This document shows positions 39,273 to 50,339 of a DNA stretch of 64,000 nucleotides, piece after piece (position 1 is the first letter of the stretch; each line of letters starts with the position of its first letter). A model generated the notes under the pieces. The model was not told the DNA's origin. It ran no database searches and saw only the letters and a program-made list of their open reading frames with translations. A program made the position numbers and the translations under genes. This DNA is from Cardiocondyla obscurior. Taxonomy: Eukaryota; Arthropoda; Insecta; Hymenoptera; Formicidae. Location: contig NC_091870.1 of the NCBI RefSeq assembly GCF_019399895.1, positions 2,066,001 to 2,130,000 on the forward strand, in the 5' to 3' direction.

Positions 39273-42200
39273 ATGGCTTTAACACGTGTAGTACATTACT
39301 GGCTCTTCCTACTAGCAGGTATACTATCAGGTAAGACGTCAAAAAAACATAGAAAAAAATGCACAAGTGTTTCTAGTCCTGTTTTTGTATGAATAGATAT
39401 TATACGTCGTTTTTTCACATTTGCAGTTTCAATATGCGTTCAGGGAGATCTTAAATCATCAACCAAAGATTTGACAGTACTTGTCAATCAAAAAAGCTCA
39501 TTCAACTTTTCATTGATGTAAGTAAATTTTTTTTTTTTGCATTACTAGCTTGTGTCATTATTTTAAAACAGACCCTAGGTACCATCAAACCCTTATCGAT
39601 TTTATTGGCTATTACATTAAAGTACTGTATTGCTTTTAAGTATATATGCATGTATGTACTGTACTATACAATTCCTACTATTGTCTAAGATACGAATCAA
39701 ATGTCTTTACATTGACTTTTGCTCTATTTACAAATTATAAAAAACAGATTGAAACTAGTACATCTTTGTCTCGTCACCTTTACCCACATTTCCTGTGTCA
39801 CTTAATCCTAGCATGATCAGAATTTGTTTTAACCCCTTTTATCATGTTTTAGAAATACTGATAACACAGTAATCATTTTATGATAGAAAATGTAACCTCT
39901 GGACTTTACACTTTTATCATTCAATTAAAATATTTCATGGGCGATAGGCTCAGTATGTCTCCAAATTATAATTACTTTTATGTCAAATAATTAAAAAAAA
40001 ATGTTATTTGTAATATATATTTTTTTTCTTTTGCAGAAAACCGTTACCCAAAGGTAGTAGTGCAACAGTTATAATTGTTGTACAGCATCAAGACTTGCTA
40101 TCAATAAACCCATCTAACTTTTCTATTGCTGAAAATGATACACAAAGCGAATGGACTATTTATATTAAAGGCCTGAATGCAGGTCATTCAATTATTAGCG
40201 CTAATGTAACTCCTAATGATTTCACAGAGTAAGTGTATATACTATAATAGAACGATTATATAGAGATTTCGCGAGATTTATTATTTTTATTTTTGTAAAT
40301 TAATTTATATAAATATTCGTAATCGAATATTGCGCAACGGTAAACAATAGAAGGCAGAAGACTATAACTATAAAAAGATTCTGATCAGCATTATATTACC
40401 ATTGCAATAGGATTTGCTAAGACTGCCCAGATAGCCTCCTGACCTAAACTCTTTAACCAAGTTAAAACGTAAAGTTTCGTTAGTCTGTGCTGTGATCTTG
40501 AACAGATGACTTCTTAATTTATTTGCAGTGTCGTGTTTAAAATAATTATAAAATCCGTTGAAATATGTCTATGTATAAAGTTATTATTATAACGCGAGAC
40601 CAATTAAATACTATCAATTTAAAGTGAGCAAAATTTTAATTTAAATTTTAATATATAAAGCATATAAAGTAATTACCCTGTATGTTTTTATTATTTTTTT
40701 TTTTTTTTTTTTTAGTTTTTCTCAAGCATTTGTTAGAGTGACAATAGAAAAATCAGATGCATTGTATCACATCAGTGCTGTGGTTGGATGGCTGTACTTT
40801 TTAGCATGGAGTGTGAGCTTCTACCCGCAAATATACATTAATTATAAACGTAAAAGTGTCGTGGGTCTTAATTTCGATTATTTGTCACTAAACATTGTTG
40901 GTTTTCTTATGTATTCATTATTTAATTGTGGCCTATACTGGATACCTGAGATCGAGGTAAGATATTTTATAAATAATAATTCTTTCAGAATAATTTAAAA
41001 TGCACAAATGCAATGCGCGTGTGTATCGCGTGCGTACGTGTATGAAACAGTGAATAAATTTATTAAAATATTTTCAGAATGAATATTTCGAACGATATCC
41101 AAAAGGCTTGAATCCTGTACAAATTAATGATATATTTTTTGCGCTGCACGCATTATTTGCTACTACAGTGACTATCACGCAATGCTTTATTTATGAGGTA
41201 TGACTAAATCTGAAATGCTCTTTCAACCTAACTGTCTATTAAAATTGTGTTTGATTGTATTAACTTTTTTTTAATTTTTACTTTAGATTGGCAACCAAAG
41301 GGTATCTACAACCGCACGTATTATTCACGCGGTATTCGCGCTTTTTATACTAATATCTTTGATTTTATCGTGCGTCAAGACAATCCAGTGGCTGGATTTC
41401 CTGTACTACTGCAGCTACGTTAAGCTCAGTATAACGCTCATTAAATATATACCGCAGGCGTTTTACAATTATAGAAGAAAATCAACTGTCGGCTGGAGTA
41501 TAGAAAATATACTATTAGATTTCACCGGTGGTACTCTATCAATGCTTCAAATGATACTCAACGCTTATAACTATGGTAAACATACGTGTATATATATAGT
41601 ATAGTATTCGTCAGATTTACTTTCACGTATTCAGAACAAGCATAAATTAATTCGAAACGTTAACGTTGTAAATTTTAATTTTAGACGATTGGGAGAGTAT
41701 TTTCGGAGATCCAACTAAATTCGGTCTTGGATTCTTTTCTGTGGCATTTGATATATTTTTCATAATACAGCACTATATCTTGTACAGGTACGTAAATCTG
41801 CATGTTTAATATTGCTTGCTTTATATATATTTTTTTGTTGCATGTAAAATAATTTTTAGGAACTATTAGCCTGTAGTATTAAAATAAAAGTTACATCTTG
41901 CGGACAAAGTTTTTATGTGAAAATAAATAATGTTTCATGTATGTAGAAACTTCACTAATCTTTTTTTTTATGTATTAAAAACGAGAATTATTAATGCATG
42001 GTTTTGTTAATTATTATTGTAACAACTAACTTCGGTAACCATCATGTTAATTTGGTTTTGTCTAATTATATTGCACATGCAATTAAAAAGTGTGCTACAT
42101 ATTTTGTGTTTACGAAAATGGAATAATGCGATTGAATTTTTGAAAGAACATTTGTGCGTATGTGTTTTTTGCATCTGTGACACTGCATCTTATCTACTTA

Positions 42201-42293
42201 GTGTGAGCTCAGCAATTGTAGATATTACGTAGAGCAAGACTTTGATTTTACAGACATAGCGATGAGGTGATTGACCTGAAGGGCAGAATATAG
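39273..42293 (+). CDS. Ctns: Cystinosin, lysosomal H+/cystine symporter
   Basis: Eight exons join in phase: 39273-39330, 39427-39517, 40037-40228, 40716-40956, 41078-41197, 41287-41575, 41685-41787 and 42254-42293, giving 377 residues (human protein 367). Cystinosin exports cystine from lysosomes in symport with protons. The N-terminus is a hydrophobic signal-like segment, followed by a lumenal region with several Asn-glycosylation sequons in about residues 40-112. From about residue 130 there are seven membrane segments with two PQ-loop motifs: FYPQIYINYKRKSVVGLNFDY (Pro151-Gln152) and KYIPQAFYNYRRKSTVGWS. The following LLDFTGG contains the conserved Asp of the family. The short C-tail ends HSDEVIDLKGRI and lacks the GYDQL lysosomal signal of the human protein. 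The ATG is 12 bases after a probable 5'-UTR acceptor at 39260. A poly(A) signal lies at 42579. Confidence 0.95.
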
Positions 42294-43982
42294 CAACTCT
42301 TCAACGAGGACTTAACTTCCCTCTTTTACAATTCCTTTCCCGATTCTATATTTTATCTAGACGATTTTATATTCGTATAAATTCCTGCACAAGTATTTAT
42401 TTATTATTATCATGTATGTAGAATGTAAAAAGTCAAATAAGAAGTATTGAGTGTATGTCCACGATAGATATACGCAAGCATGGTATTAAGAAATACTCAC
42501 ATCACGTTATATATTCTTTTGAATATTTTGTTTCTAAAATCTTTCGTAGAAAATGTTTTTATGAAAATTTATATGTGCAATAAAGATTTTATATATACGT
42601 ACATATTGCATGCATATTTGCACACAGCATAGGAAAAATCTTTCTACATTTTCAAATTAATTTTATTTTATTTTAAGTAAAAACGTATGTAACTGGATGT
42701 CGTAACTACGATCGTATTTTCTTTAAACGTTATTTTTTAATATTTGTGACTCAAGTTATTTAAGTGAGGGAGATAGTGCAAATTACTGTTTCTATTTCTT
42801 TCTCGTCTTGAGGAACATAAAAATATCTGATGGGTTTATTGGTAAGCACAAAGTCTTGGTATTTCTATTTAACGCTTGGCTACCCTCCCGAATATAAATT
42901 AAGCATAAAATAAGCAAAATCAATGGTGAAGTTTCTCGTCAGAGGTTCGCGTCGCGGAATTAATCCTCGGAGATTTCTAAGGATTAAAACTCGCTGTTTA
43001 ATTTCGTTCTCAAATAACGTCGCTCCATTTAAAACCGTGCGAGTATAATCGTGCCGAATGATGAACGTTTTCGGAGCGGGGTATAACGATAAAGTAAAAG
43101 AGACAAAAAAAATATTAATGGCTGCCAATGTACTCACCGGAGAAGTCTTCTACCCTCGAATGTGTTGCTCATTTTTGAATCCCGGGTTAATCCAGCTCGC
43201 TAACTCGACTAACACCACTAACCAGCTTCTAACGTACTCTTCGACGACGATATCCGGCCTCGATCCGGCAAACTCGGCGTCGACGGGGCGCTCCGTTGAC
43301 CGCCGCCTCGATCTGCTTAAAAAAAGAAAAATGTCGTTATTCGTTTCCTTGCAGGAATCGCGCGGACTATGTTGAACTGCCCGGCCGTTGCGAGGAAGAC
43401 CCCGAGGGCGCGTGTAGCGCATGAAAATCACGTCGCTTATCGCATCGCAATACTTTCATCTCTCATCAGTCAGAATACCTTAAAGTAACGTGAATCGCGC
43501 CCTTTATTCCCGATCGCTATCTTTTGCGCGAGACGAAGCCGCAAACGGCCGTTTGCTCGCCCCTTTCCTTCCCCCTAGCCTTAACTTTGATCGCGGCAAT
43601 TGAGATATCTTTTTCTTACCATCTCCCGCCGCTCCCGCGTAGTTTTCATTTCTCGCGCTGCACCTCGAGACGCACGATCATCCTCACGCTCCACCGATCC
43701 TCTCAGGACGTGTTGCACGCAAAGAACACGCACCGCCCGCGTATAGTGTCGGTTACACGCACAGCTCGCGAAAGAGACGCGGACGACTTCCGGGTCTACC
43801 GGTGTTAATTGCCGCGCGCTTTGCGGATTTCGATAATCGCACTTCGATTGTGCCCAGCAGCGCGCGCCTCCACCGCCGTTCATTCGCACTTCTCGACCGT
43901 CGCATGGCTGCCGTCCCATTAGTTCGACTGCGCAGAACTACGAGTTACCTCAAGTTGTTTACGTCGTCGATCGTTTAGACAG
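42294..43982. other. Cystinosin 3' UTR and GC-richer promoter region of mRpL55
   Basis: After the cystinosin stop come AT-rich 3' UTR sequence and AATAAA at 42579-42584. From about 43050 the DNA becomes GC- and CpG-rich with several overlapping short open frames on both strands, none recognisable. The right end contains the likely transcription start and a non-coding first exon of mRpL55, ending in a GTAAAT donor after 43982. Confidence 0.5.
42579..42584 (+). promoter_or_regulatory. Poly(A) signal, cystinosin
   Basis: AATAAA 286 bases after the cystinosin stop codon in AT-rich 3' UTR sequence; the first such hexamer with a suitable position. Confidence 0.6.
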
Positions 43983-44232
43983 GTAAATCCTTTTAATTAT
44001 TTCTTTACGAAACTTCCTCGCTGCCTTGCGAGCGCAAATATTAGCGTTCATTAAAAGTAGTTTTTAACGTTCGATTACAAATACCGTGTCGTGTTATATT
44101 CACTTTACATAGATGTAACCTATAGTAAATGTATTTTCTAAGTAAAAATATACATCTTTTTATATTTTTTTAAATATTCTAAATAAATAGAATAATTTCT
44201 TAATTACGTATATAATTTTTACTTGTCTCAGA

Positions 44233-44559
44233 ATGATCACTTCGCTTGCACGAATACGCAGCTCCACGACTGGTTTACGGAGAAATCTTAATTGCTGGAC
44301 GACGGCGATCACGAAGAAGCACCGGGCAATATACGAACGAACATATCCTACAGTGCTAGTTTTTTCCAATGGCAGTAGTATAGAAATCGATTACCACGAG
44401 CCGCGAAAGATAATAATTCTACCGCTAAATCTCGCGGAGCTTACGGAGGCGGAGCAGAAAAAAAGACTCGAAATGCGTAAACCAAAAACTAAGGTGGTTA
44501 TAACCGAAGAAATTGAGGACAGTTTCGATGAGAATAGATATCTTAACTTTAAGAAGTGA
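44233..44559 (+). CDS. mRpL55: Mitochondrial ribosomal protein L55 (mL55)
   Basis: A single coding exon of 108 residues. A splice acceptor (CTTGTCTCAG) lies just before the ATG and pairs with a donor at 43983, giving a 5'-UTR intron. The first ~30 residues are basic and hydroxylated (MITSLARIRSSTTGLRRN), typical of a mitochondrial targeting sequence. The core has the family pattern YERTYPTVLVFSNGSSIEID, then EPRKIIILPLNL and a charged helix with EAEQKKRLEMRKPK. mL55 is a metazoan-specific protein of the mitochondrial large ribosomal subunit. Length fits the family (human precursor 128). No neighbour is functionally linked except L47 next door, which is also a large-subunit mitochondrial protein. 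Confidence 0.88.
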   Translation: MITSLARIRSSTTGLRRNLNCWTTAITKKHRAIYERTYPTVLVFSNGSSIEIDYHEPRKIIILPLNLAELTEAEQKKRLEMRKPKTKVVITEEIEDSFDENRYLNFKK

Positions 44560-45107
44560 TTATGTATTACATTTCTGATATGTAAATTGTTACTGCAAGA
44601 ATATATATATGTATATATTTATATTAATTAATACCGCTAAAACTTGTGTAAAGAATTATCTTACCTTTTGTTACAAATGATAGTTGAATAATGATGTACA
44701 ATGAGGGACAGATACGCCTTTCGTTACGGCGACGGCGGCTAGCATTCGTGACCAGTGTAGTGTCAGCTGATCTTCACAGCTAAGCGCGTACCTGTGCCGT
44801 GAAGCGCCGAGGAAACGGGAGGACAGGGGAGAAGGTGTAGCGTTTTGGAGCGCCTTCCGATTCTTTAGTGCATCGTGAATTCCGGACTGGGAAAATGTGA
44901 GGAATGCGAGCTGTAGGAATCAGTTAAATAACAATTTTGTTAAGGAAGTTATTTTTATATCTATGTATGATCTATAGTATAATCTACTTATGTGTTTAAA
45001 CAAATACACAATAAGCGTATATACTGTATTAACGATAAAATATCTTACATTTATAAATGTAGCAATATTAGTGATTTGCTATTAATTAAATTAACAGGGA
45101 TTGTAAA

Positions 45108-46277
45108 TTACACAGGAACAGTATGACCTCTTGCTTGATCAGACTTTTTTAACGCTTCTACATCAACGTCCGGAAACATTTCTTTCATATAGTTAAGATC
45201 CAGATTTGGGAATCTTCTTAGTAATACTTGGACATGTTTTCTGTTACGTCTGAAAAAAAAATCGTTTAACAATGAAAATAAATCTAAAAAACATTACACT
45301 GTATATATGTGTATGTTAGGTGAATAACAAAAAGATAATTAATACGAACATTCTCTCTCTACGTTTCTTATTCCAAAGTTTCTCCCTGTACAAGTTTATA
45401 AACTTTTGAGTTGATTTTTCATTAAAGCCGAACAAATGTGTTTTATGCCACCTTGTGTTTACAAACTTTGGAATGGAATGCTGGCACTTTCGGTAATAAA
45501 ACTTTAAACCTATAAAAAAAGTACAAATAAAGATAATATTTAATCATACATTTTTCTTAAGAATAAACCTTTCTAATTTTTAGATATATGTAAAAGTTTC
45601 ATAAATTATATAAGTCTTATACCTAATATACTATAGACTAGCTGTCCAGGACGCTCTCCTGTTTCTCCAGTCTCAAGCAAGTGATATGCCCTGTTTCTTT
45701 CGCGAACAATTGACTCCAAGTTCTCCATACTGTCTTCAACTTTGTCTAAACGTTCGGGATTTGGAAAGATCTCATGTGCTTGCTTGCATGCCTCTTCCAT
45801 AGTCATAAGCATATTACGTTCTTTCAATAACACAAACCTATATTTAAACAGATTAATTCACAAGATGTATGAGAAAAATCAACTAGCACATACTTTAAGA
45901 TAGAAAATTTTTTACCATAATTTATGAAGATCTGAATTGCTTTTCAATCTCAACTCGTCTTTATGCCAGGAACGACCCACTCGTACTTCATTCTTTCCCC
46001 AATTCTTGGGATCGTCGAAAAATTCCATCAAGTCACGACGTTCCGATGTAAGATGTATAAATGCACAGTGCAGAGTCGGTGTGCTGTACACAAGAGAAAA
46101 GTATGTTAAAATACCACTCGAGGCTTTGTTCTTACCAGGCAAATATTATACGAACCTGCGGAGAAATGTGCATTTAACAGAAGCGGTAACATTCTGACTC
46201 AAAGACAAATTCGTGAACAGCTTTGTTATACCATTTATACACGAGCCGGCTTGCACAATCTTTATAAGCGCCGCCAT
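45108..46277 (-). CDS. mRpL47: Mitochondrial ribosomal protein L47 (uL29m)
   Basis: Five minus-strand exons join in phase: 46156-46277, 45916-46083, 45623-45837, 45350-45509 and 45108-45249, giving 268 residues (human 250). The protein is the mitochondrial homologue of ribosomal protein uL29, at the exit-tunnel side of the large subunit. Exon 1 encodes a presequence-like N-terminus (MAALIKIVQAG). The diagnostic core follows: LMEFFDDPKNWG, then LRLKSNSDLHKLWFVLLKER and NMLMTMEEA, with PERLDKVEDSMENLE further on. The C-terminal part is basic and contains QVLLRRFPNLDLNYMKEMFP. Two of its donors are GTTCGT rather than GTAAG; for the fourth intron this site is the only one found that keeps the reading frame open. 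It lies head-to-head with Vps37A, with 627 bases between start codons. Confidence 0.92.
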
Positions 46278-46904
46278 CTTTCCTACACTGCGATCGGCAC
46301 ATTAAAGCCTACACACAGTGCGCAGTGTTACCTAGGAACGGGAATAAAACATCTAATTAGTAAAAATAGAATTATCTCGTTGCTCCTGACTTCGAAAAAG
46401 AAATCAACGAAATTACAAAATTCGAAATATACGTCGCCACATGAAAGTCAGAGATAACGTTTTACTCACATAACCTTTGTCGACAGATTTTAATTAAGTC
46501 TTTTTTTTTTTTGCGTCGATCTGTGCTCTGATATTAATTTTTCTCTCACGTAGAATGAAACACGCGTTAATAATAATTAATAAGATGAATAGAATTCTGT
46601 CTTACTCTTTACCGCTGGGCTCCTATCTCTCTTTAGCGCTTTTTCTAATTTCCTTTTCTTTTCTGTCTTTCATACGAGGAAGGCGACAGTGGCGCTGTTT
46701 GACAAGCGCAACTAGTAACCCCAGCCAAAGCGAGCCGAGTTCAGCCGAGTTCTCGTATCGCTCGTATTCTCCAGTATTCTCCATCGAGCCCTTCTGTCCT
46801 TCAGTACGAGGTGCGACGAGGTTAAAACAGCTGTTCTACTGGATGGTCACGCTGACAGGGACGATCAAACGGATGAGAGATCTATCGAAAGTCCAGGCAT
46901 TTAA
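46278..46904. promoter_or_regulatory. Shared upstream region of mRpL47 and Vps37A
   Basis: The two start codons face away from each other across 627 bases, so this segment must contain both 5' UTRs and promoters. No TATA box at a convincing position was found. A short repeated AGCCGAG motif occurs at 46731-46750, and the segment is mixed GC- and AT-rich. Confidence 0.5.
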
Positions 46905-48953
46905 ATGATATCGCGAATATTCCGTGGGGAAATCGAGAATGTCGCGGTCAAACGCAAACGGCAAATCGACACTCTGAAAATCTTCAACGACAAGTAAGAG
47001 CAAAATCCTCCCGTCACCGAGACGTCGCAGGAAGGGCTTCGCCGTGTCGCAGCGTAACCTTTGGTTAACCCCCATTTGGACCTTACTCGATGTCGTCTGC
47101 GAATAACCGCCTACACTCTGAAAACAATCGAATTATGCGTGAATTGTTTCTGTGGCACTGCTCCTTTAAAAACGCGATAGCAAGTCTCCAGCCGTGGCAA
47201 TTGTCTCTAATTTTTTTTCTCTCTCTTTTCTTCCCAAAGACTGACGCGGAAATCACGTTTACGTCATTTTGTTTTGAGTCATAGACGTAGTGCGCTTTTA
47301 AAAAATCAATGTCTTATGATAGAGATAATACAAATAAAAGTTAATAACGTTAAAGTTTAATGATGGTTCAAGGTCACCATTTGGCTCCCGAAACTCTAAT
47401 TAATTACAGGTGTCTGCGAAAGTGTAATGCAATAAATATTTTTTTACAGTGTGATTGAACTTAGAGAAAATGTGGATTATCAAGTGGAATTTCGAGCTGG
47501 CGATAAACGAATGGCTATTATGGTTTCCTTGTCGCCAAATTTTCCACTGGAAAAACCTGTGCTTAGAGTTTCCCCACCGATAAGCCATCCATGGTGCAAT
47601 GAGCATAGCGAAATTACCAGTGCACCAGGACTACTAAATGTAAGCAAAACATTTTATGAAATATATATTAAATAAATTTTTCCATATTATTATTAAATTA
47701 TTTAAAAAATGTAGCTTGTATGTCTGAAATAATAAACATATTGCTATTACAGTTTTCAGTACACAGTGATCTTGGTCGAGTTGTTCAAGCTATTATCAGA
47801 GAATTTAGCAAAAATCCGCCGCAATTATTAGAAGATATTTCACCAGGGTCTACTAAATCTCATCCAGGTATGTTATTATTCTACTGGTTTTTTTTTTTTT
47901 TTTTTTTTAAGTGTCAGTGTAATGAAATACTTTATACTTAAAATTACAGACCTACAGGGAAGGAACTCGCCGTCTTATCCTCTTCAACAGTATCCTGTCG
48001 AAATTCCTTCTACGTCGTTCAATTCATATTACAACACGCAATACCCGCATCTATCGTCCTCAGATGCGAACACGTGCATTTATAACTATAATTATACAAA
48101 TTCCGGTCACACTTACGTCTCGTCCTCGAAATCATTTGGCGGCACGTCGCATCACTCGGCATATATTCCAAGTTCAGGGAACAGCGCTCTTCAAAATTCC
48201 ACGCATACACGATACACCTCGGATCAGCGCAACGCGCCTTACTTGAACTCGCATTACGCGAACGCAAATTATCAGCAACCATTGCCGAATCGATCACAGG
48301 CGAAAGTGCCGCAGAGTATAATATTTCCCGAATTAAATAATTTAACTAACGAGGAATTGAAAAGGCTCGGCGAGGATGATGACAAGCTAGACGACTTTCT
48401 GGAGAAACATTCCCAAATTAAAGATATAAACGCGGCGATCGAAGATGCTATGGATTGGGTTGAAAAAACTGCCGGTAAAAAAAAATATCTTTCTTATTGA
48501 AATACTAAATTCGCAAGAAAACACATCTATTAATTTCTCAGACTCGCTTATCTATTAAGATATTTTAGTTTAATTGGTCAATAAGCTTGTATCTTTTTTT
48601 TTATAGAAGTTAATGCAGCCAAAGAACCCGAATTGAAGCAACTACAAGCTGATGTAACAGCTAACGTAAAAACGGTTGCAGCGTTAAAAGCTAGATACGA
48701 TCATCTCATACAACGATACAATAAATTGTCCGAGGTCTTCACGCCGGATCATATAAAAGAGTGTTTGAGACAGGCAGCAGATGAGAGCCACGAAAAGAGC
48801 GAAAAAATTGCAGAGGATTTTCTAAATCGGAAAATTGATGTCGAACGCTTTCTTAGTACGTATATTGAATGCCGAAAGCTTGGTCAAGCTAGGCGAACTA
48901 AGGAAGAAAAACTGGCGCATCAATTAAACGAATTGAAACGAGCCGGTTTCTGA
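46905..48953 (+). CDS. Vps37A: ESCRT-I subunit Vps37A
   Basis: Five exons join in phase: 46905-46993, 47450-47639, 47753-47867, 47950-48474 and 48607-48953, giving 421 residues (human 397). The protein is a subunit of ESCRT-I, which sorts ubiquitinated cargo into multivesicular endosomes. Residues 1 to about 130 form a UEV-like domain (NVDYQVEFRAGDKR, SLSPNFPLEKPVLRVSPPIS). About 130-240 is a Tyr/Ser/Asn-rich low-complexity linker. From about residue 245 comes the mod(r) domain that assembles with TSG101 and VPS28: FPELNNLTNEELKRLGEDD, a predicted coiled coil including VKTVAALKARYDHLIQRYN, and a tail with FLSTYIECRKLGQARRTKEE. The UEV-like N-terminus marks it as the A paralogue rather than B-D. 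A candidate poly(A) signal lies at 49519. Confidence 0.92.
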
Positions 48954-50339
48954 GATGAATATATAATATATATATTTATATATATATAACCATTTTTTTC
49001 TATGACTCGAACAAAACTGTAAATAAGACTTAGTTAAATTAAACGTTATTGTGAATTTAAATTTATAGCATTCGTGATTACCAAGTATCTTGTGTGGAAC
49101 TGGAAGATCCGACTGAGAATATAGCTAAAACGTATTTTGCATAATCATGCTAATTTAATTTAATACGCTTTTTATTTACGCCTCATTCTAAATTATTTTG
49201 AACCGCGTAGCATATCGAAATTCACGTATATATGTGTAAATGGTGCTAAGCGAATCGAGTAGTTACAAACCGAAAGTGCTTTAAGATTAATTTTGGTGGA
49301 ATATAGTTACACCCGTATTCCGAACAATTTAATCAAATAAGAAAGCAATAGTAAATAATTAAAACAAACCGGGTTTAAATGTGTAACGAAAGCATGTTCG
49401 ATTCAATGAGTACTTATTTCTTTGTGAAGGTAAAATATGGCTTTAATTATGTTAATTTTGCACAAGTAACGTGTACTGTCGCGATTAACTCAGACAGAAG
49501 TACGTTTTTTACTCTGTAAATAAATGTGCAGGGATGTAATTAAAATCGATTTTTGAAAATTCGTTATTCGGTGACGTGACTTTAAATTATTTATCCTGTT
49601 GATGTTCCTAAAATTGCAACATATAAAACAATTATATAGATAAACAATAAAACTTCAAAAATGTTAAGCGTGAAAAAATTTAAAACACTTTATCCCTTTG
49701 GACAGAAACATTAATGTGGATAACATGTACGTCGTGTTTATTAAAAATTTTATTATTTATCTTTTTATATATAATTTCAAAGAATTAGCAATTTAAATGT
49801 CAACGAATATTGCACATATACTTACGTTCCAATTATCTTTATATAAATCGCCAATATTGTTACCTATAAAAAGCACAATTAGGCATGCATTTACATCAGA
49901 GTATAAAAATAATACGTTAATTAAACAGTATTTAGATTAAATGCACTGTTCAGTCCATCAGTGGCAATTAACGTTTATAATCGATAACAACAATGAACAC
50001 GTTCATGTAGAGTTACGTTTCTCTTTGATATTGCGCGTTATCTTTCTATTTTATTCCTTTGATATTCTTTGTTCTCGATATTATGGTAATAAATTTTTAA
50101 TATAACAATTTTAATTTAAAATTATTAAAAAAAAATAAAAAAAAAAGAATTGTGATTTAACAAGATCCCAAATGACAAATTGATCCCAAATGATAAATTT
50201 TAATTGAATCGATGTGCGATCGAGTAAACCACTGTTAAAAAAAAAAAAAAAAAAATATTAATGTGACACGCGAATTGTCGAAAAATAAATGGCCCGCACT
50301 TTGTAATGTCTAGTAATTCGAATTTATAGTAAAATTTTA
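48954..50339. other. Convergent 3' region of Vps37A and PLOD
   Basis: AT-rich DNA between two convergent genes, presumably both 3' UTRs. AATAAA occurs at 49519-49524 and near 49648 on the plus strand. Otherwise only homopolymer A tracts are seen. Confidence 0.5.

Noticed and set aside
43058..43919. Cluster of open frames in GC-rich DNA
   Set aside because: High GC lowers stop frequency; frames on both strands are equally long and none is recognisable, so this is treated as promoter-proximal DNA.
44700..45100. Search for an extra exon between mRpL55 and mRpL47
   Set aside because: No open frame with splice sites or family resemblance was found; likely two convergent 3' UTRs.
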